A DNA stretch of 64,000 nucleotides. It comes from Leishmania martiniquensis (Eukaryota; Euglenozoa; Kinetoplastea; Trypanosomatida; Trypanosomatidae). The stretch's first letter is position 1. The number at the start of each line of letters is the position of its first letter. Made by a program: the position numbers and the translations under genes. The notes below the pieces were generated by a model. It was given only the letters and a program-made list of their open reading frames with translations. It did no database searches and was not told the DNA's origin. This document shows, piece after piece, positions 22,935 to 33,240 of the stretch. Location of the stretch: the NCBI RefSeq assembly GCF_017916325.1, contig NC_090168.1, positions 1,383,143 to 1,447,142 on the forward strand, written 5' to 3'.

Positions 22935-23391
22935 AAGGGACGCCCACATCGATGCGCACAACAACAAGAAGGACGAGGAAAAGCGCACACAAAAGGAAAA
23001 ACGTCTATGCGACAAGGGAAAGTGGGAGTTGGAAAGGCGGACTGCCCTTCACCTATCGCACCCCTCACTGCTTCTTGGGCACGGAAGGAAATATGTGGTG
23101 GCGCAGGTATTGCCACATCGGTCTGTCCTCCTGTGCTGGTATTCTATGTGTGTATCGTGTCGACCCACAACGGCACATCTGCATTTTTCCTTTGTGTTTT
23201 CGTTACCAACAAAAAAAAAAAGCTTTTCCCGCCGCTCGCCCCCTCCATTATGACGGGCAAGGGGGCGTGGTGGCATGTAAAGCTCATCGTGTTGATGCGA
23301 ATGCTGTTCGTGAATGTTGGCTCCTTTTTCCTTTGCTTGCCATTTTTCTGCGCCATAACTACGCGAATCAGTTGCGTAAACAACCATTAGG

Positions 23392-23419
23392 CGTGTGTGT
23401 GTGTCTGTGTGTGTGTGTC
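23392..23419. repeat. GT dinucleotide microsatellite
   Basis: A GT run with one TCTG interruption in pyrimidine-rich spacer. Confidence 0.85.
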
Positions 23420-24455
23420 TAGACCAGCGCGTGCTTATTTGAGATGTATCCACCCTTTCAGCACGTTTGCTTCTCCTCAGCTACTCCAAATTCCCTTCTC
23501 GCGTTGTATCCACTCTCTTACCGTGGGCTGCGTGGGGCCGCTCTGTGTCGTTCTTTTTTCCCCTTTCGTTGCTCTTTGTATGCCTTTGCAGAGTCACTTC
23601 ACATTTTTTTCTTCGCCTTCGTTGTTATGCCGCTCCTCATTCTCTCCCTGCCGATGATCGTCTGCTCACTTTCCTCCCTCCCCTCGCAGAGGCTTACGCC
23701 ATTTAAGTGAATGCGTATGCCAGTTGGTGTGTGCGCGTCCACCCCCCTTTTTTCAGGTGTTCTCATTCTGTTTTCTCATTGCTCCCCCTTTCCCTTTTCC
23801 GGAAGGTTGTGCGTGTCACTCTGCTGCCGGCATCTCGTTGCCGTGCTGCAGGTGGCGCATATTTCCCGACTCTCTCTTACAGAAGGGGCAGGCACTTCGC
23901 TTGTGCAAAGTTCTTCTATACGCTCGTCTGGCGAAAAGACGACGACCTCCTCCTTCCTCATACAAAGACAGAACGACAGACCTGTACGCACGCCTCTGCT
24001 TGGTTTACCTTTCTGGCATCTGTTGTTGTTTGTGGACAGAATATTTTCTCTACCCTTCCGTTTCGCCTTTCTCAGCAGCCTTCTGAGCCTCGCTTATCCC
24101 TAATGTTGCGGCATTGGCGTGTGGTAACCTTCCTCCATTTCTTTGTGTGCGGCCGGGTGTGGACCGAGTGCTGTGCCTCCCGCCTTCTCTGTTTTGAGCT
24201 TTTGTAGTCGACGGCTCTGGCGCTATTCTTTTGTGTTTTTCTTTTTACGGAAAAAGATCTGCATTGCTGTGGAGGCTCGTATCGAATCGAAGGTAATAGA
24301 CTTTCAGGTGAGTATATGGCGTCTTCACATGCGTGCGAAACGCAACCCGGGCAGGGGCGGTGCTCATTTCACTTCTCATTATCTCTCTTCTTATCACCCG
24401 GTTGTACACAGACACACACACGCACGTTTGAACTTTTTTGTTGACAATTTTATCG

Positions 24456-24464
<9 letters not shown>

Positions 24465-24486
<22 letters not shown>
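24465..24486. repeat. AT dinucleotide microsatellite
   Basis: A perfect run of alternating A and T, 11 repeats, preceded by ACAT steps. Such a run is conspicuous in this GC-rich sequence and is typical of spacer DNA. Confidence 0.9.
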
Positions 24487-25203
24487 GCGTGTTCTCCCCT
24501 TTGGGCGTCCGCCTCTCGTCCCCTTTCTCTCTGTCTCGCATTACGCACGCCTCTATGTGTATTCCTGTAGTGCTGTTTCGCTGTTATTTTTTCTGTTTCT
24601 TTGACGGGTGCTGTGGATCGTTGACGCTTTTGCTTTGCTGTAGTGCCTTGGCTGAATGCTGCTTCCTTCCGTGAATCGTCAGGGTTTGCCTCCGCCCCTT
24701 TCTGCCCCTCGTATCTCCGCCTTGCGCGCCTCGGCCTTTCTGTCCTTCCCTGGTTTCGTCGATGGTTGGCTTACATTGCACGTTTCGAGAATACCCTCAC
24801 GCCTATGGTTACGTCTGTGTTCTTTCATGCTTGTGTGTGTGTGTTTGTGAGAGAGAGAGCCCATTGATGTGTTTGGCGGTAATGTGTGTCGCAAGCGTTT
24901 CTTCTTCTTCCAGTTCTAGAGCGCACCGCAGCCCTTACACTCGCGCTCCCACCTCAACACCGTTTCGACATCGTTTCAACACTTTCCCTTCCTCCCTCTC
25001 TCTCATGTGTGTATGCCATCATTTCGCCCGTGTATCCCTTCCTCCCTCTCTCTCTGTGTGCGTGTGTCTTGATCTCTCTGTCGTATTGCTTCCACACGCT
25101 TGTGGTACGCTCGGGCCATTATAACAGGGAAGAACATACAATGAATCCAACACCAAACGCGTAAAATAGAACACGGCAGTGCCGTAGCATCTTTACAGCG
25201 CTG

Positions 25204-25503
25204 ATGGATCAACAGGAGGAGAGATGTACCGTGGACCCCTCCTCCTCACCAACCCCGGCGGCAACGGTGTGCTGCTTATCCTTACACTTAGACAGTGCGC
25301 AGAGGGGGCGGATGGAGGGGGTGGGTGAGGCATGTACCGTATTCTCTCGAGCGTTGAGAGAGGCGTGTGCGCTTTGGAAGCAGGCTTTAAAGCACCACCG
25401 CCTGAAGCGGCTTCGACGCAGCGCTGTGCGCGTCTGTATGTGCTCCCTACATCCCTTTCAGCCAGACTCACGATGCTCTCACTCCTGCTTTTGTGCAGCT
25501 TGA
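25204..25503 (+). CDS. Possible small ORF, 99 aa
   Basis: The frame runs from ATG at 25204 to TGA at 25501-25503 in a GC-balanced patch that contrasts with the pyrimidine-rich flanks. Its middle (about residues 40-75) reads like an amphipathic basic helix with Ala/Leu/Lys/Arg; the C-terminus is Cys/Ser-rich. An upstream pyrimidine stretch (about 25036-25085) and an AG at 25128-25129 could serve as a splice acceptor, and a short 8-codon-like upstream frame starts at 25141. No family is recognised. It may equally be a chance frame inside a 5' UTR or spacer. Confidence 0.25.
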   Translation: MDQQEERCTVDPSSSPTPAATVCCLSLHLDSAQRGRMEGVGEACTVFSRALREACALWKQALKHHRLKRLRRSAVRVCMCSLHPFQPDSRCSHSCFCAA

Positions 25504-26013
25504 CCTCCTTGCGTTCTCGTCGAACCCCATGAAATAAGAGCTGCAAACCTCTACTTTCAACGCTCTCCGACTACGTCTCTCGCTCCTCCTCTTCTCTCGC
25601 TGTCGCAGAGCTTCTCCTACCAATTTCACGTCTTGGGGTTTCTCGTAGGAACCGCCTCTCGCTATCTTACCTCATCTTCAACCCTGCAGGCTCTGCCATC
25701 CAGGCATTGACCCGACATCCGCGTCAACTATCCACCCAAGGTACTGCCTCGGGACAGGGACTGTGTTTTAACTCTTACGCAGCCCACCGTTCGTGGCCTC
25801 CGCCCCCGATTCCGCCGCCTCTGTTCAGCTCCGCAGTGTCTCTCTCTCAGAAGGATTGCGTCTGCGCGAGTCCTGCCTGTCCCGTTGTTTTTTGTATTGT
25901 GTGCATGTGCGGGTGACTGCGCGTGAGGGGCTTCTCCTCCTTTGTTTTTTATTTCCTGTTCCAACAGTCTTCTTTCTGTTGGGCGGCATCTTTCCACGTA
26001 AGTGTGCATATAC

Positions 26014-26030
26014 ATGTGTGTGTGTGTGTG
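26014..26030. repeat. GT dinucleotide microsatellite
   Basis: Short GT run about 430 nt upstream of the 323-aa gene. Confidence 0.8.
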
Positions 26031-26167
26031 CGATCGTGCTTTTCTTCCCATCTTTGTGAACATCAGCCTCCCCCGTCCGCTTCCTTTCCTTTCCGTTTCC
26101 CATTCTTTTGCCTCTCTCCTCCTAAAGTCTCTGCGCATCTGTGCCACGCCATCCTTATAAGGCCATC

Positions 26168-26223
26168 CCCCTCTCTCCTCTCTTTTTTTTTGTTCTTCTT
26201 CGGCCCGCCCCGTCCGTTCTCAG
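26168..26223 (+). promoter_or_regulatory. Candidate trans-splice acceptor for the gene at 26462
   Basis: A long, nearly uninterrupted pyrimidine tract (26168-26221) containing a run of eight or more T is followed directly by cAG at 26222-26223. This would give a 5' UTR of about 240 nt. A second tract ends just before 26341. Confidence 0.5.
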
Positions 26224-26461
26224 ACGCGCCGATTTCTCTTCGCCGCACTCCTCTTTTTCACACTTTTCTCTTGATCTATTTGCCTGACCTGCACTGGAGT
26301 CCTCCGCCGACCTCCCCTCCTATTCCTCCTCTTCCCACTTAGACGAATCGCCCTGGCGATCACAGCAGCGGCTGCGATAAAGACCGATTTCCGGCGCCAG
26401 GCTGACACGGACGCCCACTGTCAGACCCACACGCCCATAGTCTCTCCCTCTCTCTCGAGCC

Positions 26462-27433
26462 ATGTACTACGGCGGTTACGATGAAAGTTACAGCGGCCAT
26501 CATGGCTACGCCGGCGGCTTTGCAGGCAACATGCAAGACTACAACTACCAGCAGCAGATGGTCCAGTACCAAGCGGATGGCGGCCATAACGCGTATGGGC
26601 AGCATGACTTGTACACGCAGCAGCCGATGTGGAATGGCGTCGCCGGCGGTGGCGGCCCCTTGCCGATGGGCGGCAATGGCGTCGGAGGCGGCCCAGACAA
26701 CAACGGATATGCAGAACTGGAAGACGGTGATCGCCCAACGGCGCTCAAGTCGACGAAGAGCTTCACAGGACCCCCGCCGGGCATGGAGCGCAAGCAGAGT
26801 GCCATCACACACAGCCGCTCCTTCGCCTCGCGCAGCAGCAAGGGCGGCAGCACGGGAATGGCCCGCCACGGCAGTGTCTTCGTCAGCGCCCGGGAGCGTG
26901 ACACCCAGGTGGCCATTAGCACGCGCGGTGCCATGAGTGTGCGCGGCCTCGACGAGGAGGAAGGCGAGGAGTTGAAACAGTACTACGGCGATATGGCGTG
27001 CCGTAGCGAGGAGCGGCGCATGGACGGGCTGAAAGCTGTGCGAAGCTACCGTGGCGACATCGAGGACGGCGAGGATGTCGGCAAGCCGCGCCGCGTGACG
27101 AACCGCCGCAACGTGGACGGCCGCTCGGCAACTGGGTACGGTGGTATCAACTTCAAGCGCAAAGCAGCCATGCGCAATGGCGAGCAGTGGGGCGATGTTG
27201 AGATCCGCAAGAAGTCCGCGGGTGGCAATGACTACTCGCGCAGCACGGACGAACCTGCTCTACGGCAGTCGATGATGCCACCACCTCCGATGCTTGGTTC
27301 AAGTATGTACATGGTGCCCACTGCGGTCGAGGAGGGACCGGTGATGCCGCTGATATATCAGCAGAGTGATGTCCACTCGCATAGCAATTTGAGTGACGCA
27401 TTTTCGGATGTTGACGAGGATGCGAACTACTGA
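26462..27433 (+). CDS. Hypothetical Gly/Tyr/Gln-rich protein, 323 aa
   Basis: The protein starts at ATG 26462 just after a strong pyrimidine-tract/AG region. Residues 1-80 are rich in Gly, Tyr, Gln, His and Met (MYYGGYDESYSGHHGYAGG, then QQQ and QYQ clusters) and look disordered. About 95-165 is Ser/Arg-rich with several potential phospho-sites (KSTKSFTG, SRSFASRSS). About 165-275 is charged, with Arg/Lys/Glu patches (ELKQYYGDMACRSEERRMD, RRVTNRRNVDGRS). The end is Pro/Met-rich (MMPPPPMLGSSMYMVP) and then acidic (SDAFSDVDEDANY). No membrane segment, signal peptide or known domain is visible. It lacks the kinesin-like domain and the RSGNVKRFIEYT segment, so it is not a paralogue, although it sits inside the family array and shares a taste for Gly, Met and Tyr. 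A partner or substrate of the neighbours is possible but only a guess from position. Confidence 0.9.
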   Translation: MYYGGYDESYSGHHGYAGGFAGNMQDYNYQQQMVQYQADGGHNAYGQHDLYTQQPMWNGVAGGGGPLPMGGNGVGGGPDNNGYAELEDGDRPTALKSTKSFTGPPPGMERKQSAITHSRSFASRSSKGGSTGMARHGSVFVSARERDTQVAISTRGAMSVRGLDEEEGEELKQYYGDMACRSEERRMDGLKAVRSYRGDIEDGEDVGKPRRVTNRRNVDGRSATGYGGINFKRKAAMRNGEQWGDVEIRKKSAGGNDYSRSTDEPALRQSMMPPPPMLGSSMYMVPTAVEEGPVMPLIYQQSDVHSHSNLSDAFSDVDEDANY

Positions 27434-27594
27434 AGAAGCAGCAACGGGGAAGGAGCTAAGTCAGACAGAGAACAGAAGGAAGAGGTTCGCAACAGGAATA
27501 AAATCGAACAGCAAAGCGGAACTTGACCTCGCTTCAAAAGATTCATGAGAGGGAGAGAGAAGGCCAGGACCACAGGTGCGATGGACCACTCGCT

Positions 27595-27620
27595 CACACA
27601 CACACGCACACACACACACA
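27595..27620. repeat. CA dinucleotide microsatellite
   Basis: CA run with a single G interruption, about 160 nt downstream of the 323-aa gene and therefore probably inside its 3' UTR. Confidence 0.85.
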
Positions 27621-30600
27621 GTCACCAGCGTGGAAAGGTTTGGTACGATGTTTTTGAATTCGTGACGCATATCGTTCCTTGCATTCTCATGTATTTTGGG
27701 CGATCTCTATTCGCCTTCCGCTCTCTCTCCCTCTCGTTTGCCCTTATTTCTGTTCCGTGATCTTTTTTTTCAGAGGGGGGAGCATCCATTTTTTCGCTGC
27801 ATGTCGCTTCTCAACGGTGACTCTTTTCCCCCTCTCCTCAATGGCATGAGTCTGTGTGTGCGCGCGCACGTGTGTGGTATCGCCTCCTCTCCTCTGCCGT
27901 TTGCTGGTTTGCCCCTCTCCTCTTCGTACCGCACCTCTGCCCGTTTTCGGTTGCTCTTTCTTCACGTTCAACTCTTCCTTCTTTGCGCCCATGCACATTG
28001 CCGCTGACAGTCTCCGCATGTACTCGTCAAGTCGCTATCCAACCTGCATACTCTTTTTTTCTTTCGCGCTTCTCTTTTCTCTTTCGCTGATTTCTCGGCA
28101 TGTGTCGCCGCCTCTCCACCGTTTCTGTTTCTTCGCCGTGGCTGTCCTTCCTGTTCCGACCTCTCATTCCCTTCCCCTCTCTGCCAGTCCGCCCCCCCTC
28201 TTCCCCCCTCCTCGTCCGTCCCTCTCTCCCCCACGTCCTCCTCCTCTCCCTGTGATGGCCCTTTTCTACTTATTGATTAGTTTCGCTCCCGCTACCCCGC
28301 TATTCTCGTTGTGCTTTTCCCTTCTCTGCCGCCTTGCTTCCCCGCTGCCGTGATGTGCGTTGGGTCTCTCTCTCTTCCTCCTTTCGCGTGGATGTTCGCC
28401 GACTCTCCAGGAGGTGAGGAGAAGCGGCGGGTGTTTTGGCTGACGCCTCCTTCTGCTGCTTGTCTTCTCTGTTCTGGTTTACTCCTTTCTTTTTCGTAGG
28501 GCGATGCAATCCTACTTGCCATCCCCTTCGGCCTCGTACCGAATGTATGTGCGGGTCGCCTATGTGTACTGGACTGGTCCCCATGTATGCCATCATCGGG
28601 CGCGCTCACGTTTCTGTCTGAGTCTCCAACGTTATTGCGCAGAAGCATCTTTTTGTGCATCTCACCCCGTGCAACCGCTTTCGTGTGCGACTGTCTTCGG
28701 TGCCCCTCTGACCTTCCCTCTTCCTCTCCTTCGCTGGCGTTTGCTTCTAACGCCGTCTCTTCCTTGTCGAGGCTCGGCTCTTCTCCGGCTACCCGTATCG
28801 TCACTTTATCTGGGACTGCTCGACCGGAGACCCCCCTCCCCCACCACCGACACACACAGAAACACAGACGGACACATGTGAACGCATGCCCACTCTCATA
28901 TACAGGTGTGCAGGGCTTTGGTCTTGAGAGCACGATCGCAGAAGGGCAGATACACACGCGTGCGTATGTGCGCGAGCGCTTGCGGGATTCTGCCCTGCTT
29001 CGTCCGTACGGATGTTGTACATGCTTCTCTTTATTCCATTTCTTTTCCCTCTGATGGCGCGTTCTTCGTTTCCTCTCCCTCTTGTGGGGTTGTTAGCGCA
29101 TGTGTATAGGCACGCAGGGATGGAAGCACTGAGCAACAGGAGCAATATATAAAAAAGGTGGGGAGCAGTGGTTCATCGTTTTTTTTCTTGTTTTTGTGAC
29201 CCTCACTCTTCTTCTCATTGCGGGCGTGCTGATCGAGAGCTTTTGCTCAAGGCGTGTGTGTGAGCGTCTTACTCTCTCAAAGTGGTGTGCTTCTCTCTCT
29301 CTGTATATCCTAGAGCCGATGGAGGCAACGAGGGAGGAGGGAGTAGGAGGGGGGAGGGTAGGCGGATGTACGCCGTCTGCGCAGTTCCCATATGTGCCCG
29401 GCGCCACCACGCCCGCACGCGTTTTGTCTTATGTGTCGACCTCTCATTTGCGCTCGTTTTGTCTCACCCCTCTTCCGTATCGCCGTGGCTTCGAGGGACG
29501 CTGGGAGGAGGCCGAGGATCGGGCCAGCGAGGTGAGGCACGCACACGTGAAAGAGAGCGGGCGTAAGGAAGCTGTGATTGGAGCGCTTCTCACTCTGTGC
29601 CTTTACAAAAATGTACGGAGGAATGGCCTGCAAGGGCTCTGGAGCATGCGAAAGAGTCTCCGTCTTTCCCTGGTCCCCGCTCCACTCTTCTCCTCTCCGC
29701 GATGCAGTGTGTCTAATGTTTCTCTCTCTCACCGATCGTTCGGATGTGTCGTGATTGCCCCCTTTCTTCCCTCGTCCTCTCGCGTGTTGGTCTTCAACTT
29801 ATTTTTGGCCCTCTGCGCCTGGAGAAGGCGTTGGAAAGAAGAAAAGCGAACGTCGAAGGAAAACGGAGGGGCCAGACAGGGGGGCGTCTTCTTGCGTGTG
29901 CCTGGATATCTGTGGAGGCGTGACGAAACCCTCCGCAGGCGCACAGAAAGACACAGACGCGCCAAGCCGGGAAGCGCAGGCGCGGCTTCCCCGCTTTGCC
30001 TCACCTCCTCTGTGTCCACGCCGTATCACATGCTCCTTCGCTTACGTGGCCGAGAAAAGGACATTTCGCTTCCATGCCTTCTCGCGTACTCATGACTTCA
30101 CTGGCTTCCCATTCTTTTCCTGCGTCTAACGTCGTCGCCTTGCAACACATCATCGGCGCTACGCCTTCTCATCTAGACGTCTTCTTCGCCCTTTTGCCCG
30201 TCTTTGTCGCGCTGGCGCCGTGCATGCGCCATTTCGACAGCACGCGAACACGCTCATACGTACATACGTGCGTCATGCAACTCACCCGGTTTCCACAGGC
30301 GCGCCCCTCGCGGTTGCGGGATAGGGCATGCCGTACAAAGCGATGCAGCTCCGACTTCTACTTCTCCGGGTAGAGGACGCTATTGCGATTTTAGAATTTC
30401 GACGCGTCTGCAGATGAGAGACTAGAGGCGCTCAGAGGCCGTCTCATGGCACTACCTTACCTACGCCCCCACAGTTTTCGTTTTCTGTGGGCGGAGCCAC
30501 TGCTGTCTCTTCACTGGCATCATGGCGCACCTCGGGCAGCTCTGCTGCAGCGCGCCCCCGCCACCGGCAACACCGTCGTGCTGCACTCGGACCTCAACGC

Positions 30601-31560
30601 ACCCCCCAAGGGACGATATTCCCCTTCCACTTTTGCCCCTCTGCTATAGCGCTCACCCCCATCTTCAATCGGTGCGCTTCTTCCACCACACATACCGCTC
30701 TCTCCTTAGTGAGACATCTTCACAGAGCGTCGCTACAAGCTTGGCGCAAAGAAGCCTCCCTCTGCGCCTTCCTCGCACCCCCAGCTGCGAGCAAGCTCCG
30801 TTGATCGACGAAAGGACGCATGCGCTACCCTTTTTTCCCTTTTCCTGCAGTAGCATTCTGCATCCCTCTCTCTTTCTTTTTTACCTATGTCATCTCGTCT
30901 ACTCGCTCCGCGTGTGCCCCGCTCGTGACTGTCTCTTCCCCCTCCCCTTCTCCTTCCCGTGGCGCTGCTTCTCCCTCACCTGTCGAACCATTGCGAAGAA
31001 GCACCAAGCGGAGAGCCTTCGAATGAGAAAGGGACGAAGGAAAGACGAAATAGTGTGAGAGGAAGAGGGGTGCAAGTCAGCTATTGGAGGGTGGGGCGAT
31101 GCTGAGAGCACGGCATGGGTGCACGCAGGCAATGAAGCCGCACTCTTGTGTGACGGAGCGGTGGCGCTCGGACATTTTCCACCCTCACGTCCCTGATGGC
31201 AGCGCAGGTGCATACCCCGCATTCTCTCCCAAGACTTACTGGCGGCAGCGTACGGCACTCCTTTTCGGTGGCGTTGCCATTGCTGCGTGTGTGTGTGTGG
31301 GGAGAGGGGGGGACGTCGAGCGGGTGGGAAGGCGCTCGATGCCGCCTCGCGAGCGCCCATTTTTATCGTTATGATTTTCGCCACCGAGCAGTCTCCTCTC
31401 GCCTTCGCTGACAGCTCTCTGCTCCGTCTGCCCATTTGTTTTGCTTAAAATGTGTGCCTAACGGAGAAGCGAAGGCTTTGGCATCGCTCATTCGCCTCAT
31501 TGCTCTTTCTTCTTCAGTATAGACGTGTAGACGTCTTGGCGGCTTTCTTCCTCGCTCATT

Positions 31561-31582
31561 CACACACACACACACACACACA
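31561..31582. repeat. CA dinucleotide microsatellite
   Basis: Perfect CA run of 11 repeats in spacer. Confidence 0.9.
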
Positions 31583-32340
31583 GATGCGCATATACACATG
31601 CATGTGTGTGTGTGAATGTCTTTTTTTTTCGGTGGGTGTTTCTGGGAGGAATGGATGTATTTTGTTGTACTCGGAAGAAAAATATACTAGCACTCATGCA
31701 GCCTTTCGGTAAGTCGTTTGCTTTTCTACGTGTGTTCTCTTCTCTGTGCTTGTGGCGCCTCCGCTGCGCACTGTGTCCGCTGATGGACTTCGATGCGTTA
31801 CCCCCTTCCCTTGAGAAGTTTTCTCTGCCGCTCTTTCACCCCTCGTCTTGCCCGCCCTCCTTCCTGCTGTGCCTCTCCGTGTACGCCTGCGTGTGCGTGG
31901 CCGAATTTGGTATTGACGTGCTCTGACTGCGTGGCGTGCGGCCGATGAGGGAGAAGAGGCTTTCAACTTTGCCATGCACGGCAGCGGTGGCTCTTCTGCT
32001 TTGTCCTCACCGCTCCTGCCAGTACCGGTGTACCGCAGCTTTTTAAGGGAACAGCAACGTGGGGGCGCTTCAGATGTCGACAAAGAGGCGAGTCACACGT
32101 GCGCGTATGCGCGTGCAACCGGTACCTCCCCTTCTTCGTCCACGTCTTAGTGAAGGGGTAGTGGGGGGGGCTTTCATTCGTGGGAGCCGTGTTGCGCATG
32201 CTGTGATGGGCTTGCGCACGAGGCGCACGCTCTGTCGCTTTTCGACCTCCATGATCTCTTTTGGTGTGCTGGACCACGTCCTCTCCCTACTCCGCCTCTA
32301 CTGCTCCTCCCATTCACCGACGCGCTTGCTCAACGACAAA

Positions 32341-32372
32341 CACACACACACATACATACACACACATACACA
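32341..32372. repeat. CA/CATA microsatellite
   Basis: CA run interrupted by CATA steps, about 870 nt upstream of the gene at 33241. Confidence 0.85.
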
Positions 32373-33030
32373 TCGACATCCACATAAACGTCTATGCGAT
32401 CAGTATCACATTCCTGTCTGTATCGCTCTTTTTGCCTTTGCCCTTGTTGTTTCTCTGTCCTCTTAGCCGTATTTTCTCCTCTTCTCCATTCGTTCACCGT
32501 GCGCGTGTGTTGGCTCAGCCAAGGAGTTGTGTGGCCGTCGTAACATGCGTGGCGGAAGCGAAGGGGGAGAGAGCGGCCATAGGCAGAAGTACTAACGGCG
32601 ACAAGAAAAGAGCACATTCAGAAGGTGAGCAGTCAGCACGAGGACCGCTGAATAAAGACAAACCAAGCGCAGCGAGTCCAACGCCACCCCCATCCCTTTC
32701 TTGGCGTCTTCCCCTCCCCTTCCCCCTTCCTCCCTCTCCTTTCTCCTCTCTCCTCCTTCAGAGGCCCGCTTCTTGTCTCCCGCATTTTCTCTTCTTCCAC
32801 TCAGTTCACTGTACGTGCACGTGTCTCCATCGATTGCCTTTCGTTTTCTTCTATTTATCCATTTCCATTTTGTGTGTACAGACGAGCGCACTTTCCTACG
32901 CCATTGGGCTTCGTGAAGAACGCGGAGCGGGTCTGCGTGCACAGTTCAGGGCGTGCGGCACAGCCTGTGTTTCCTACTCGCACATTTTTTCCTCTGTGTA
33001 GCCGGCGCAACAGTTCATCGTTAGGTTGCG

Positions 33031-33129
33031 CCTCTGTTTCTCGGCTTCATTTTTTTTTTTCGTCTCTCGACTTCCCTTTCCTCTGCTGCTGCCCAATATT
33101 GCTGCGTTCGGGGCGTTTGCTCTTCCCAG
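33031..33129 (+). promoter_or_regulatory. Candidate trans-splice acceptor for the gene at 33241
   Basis: A pyrimidine tract with a T run at 33050-33060, continuing C/T-rich to about 33090, is followed by the first AG at 33128-33129 (context cttcccag). This gives a 5' UTR of about 112 nt, close to that inferred for three other genes of the cluster. Confidence 0.5.
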
Positions 33130-33240
33130 CCAGAGCGAGCGTCTCTTTACACCTCTCGCTCATCTCTGCGAGCCCATTCTCTATCGAGTCCCTCAATCCC
33201 CAACCGGCTCCATCAAGTGAGATACAGCACGACACGCAAA

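Larger units (their letters stand above)
21114..26461. other. Intergenic region, 5.3 kb
   Basis: The region is strongly pyrimidine-rich through most of 21280-24900, with CA, GT and TA microsatellites. A GC-balanced patch at about 25120-25500 contains the only open frame worth noting (listed separately). Pyrimidine tracts resume from 25550 to 26345 ahead of the gene at 26462. No other gene is supported. Confidence 0.6.
27434..33240. other. Intergenic region, 5.8 kb
   Basis: The region is pyrimidine-rich for most of 27640-29100, 30470-31000 and 32450-33200, with CA runs at 27595, 31561 and 32341. Between about 29310 and 30420 the sequence is more balanced and holds a 299-codon open frame from 29196 that I reject as non-coding. 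No gene is supported. Confidence 0.6.

Noticed and set aside
29196..30095. 299-codon open frame
   Set aside because: It does not start at an ATG in a good context, the composition is irregular (Arg/Cys/Ser/Leu mix) and codon bias is absent. Treated as spacer.
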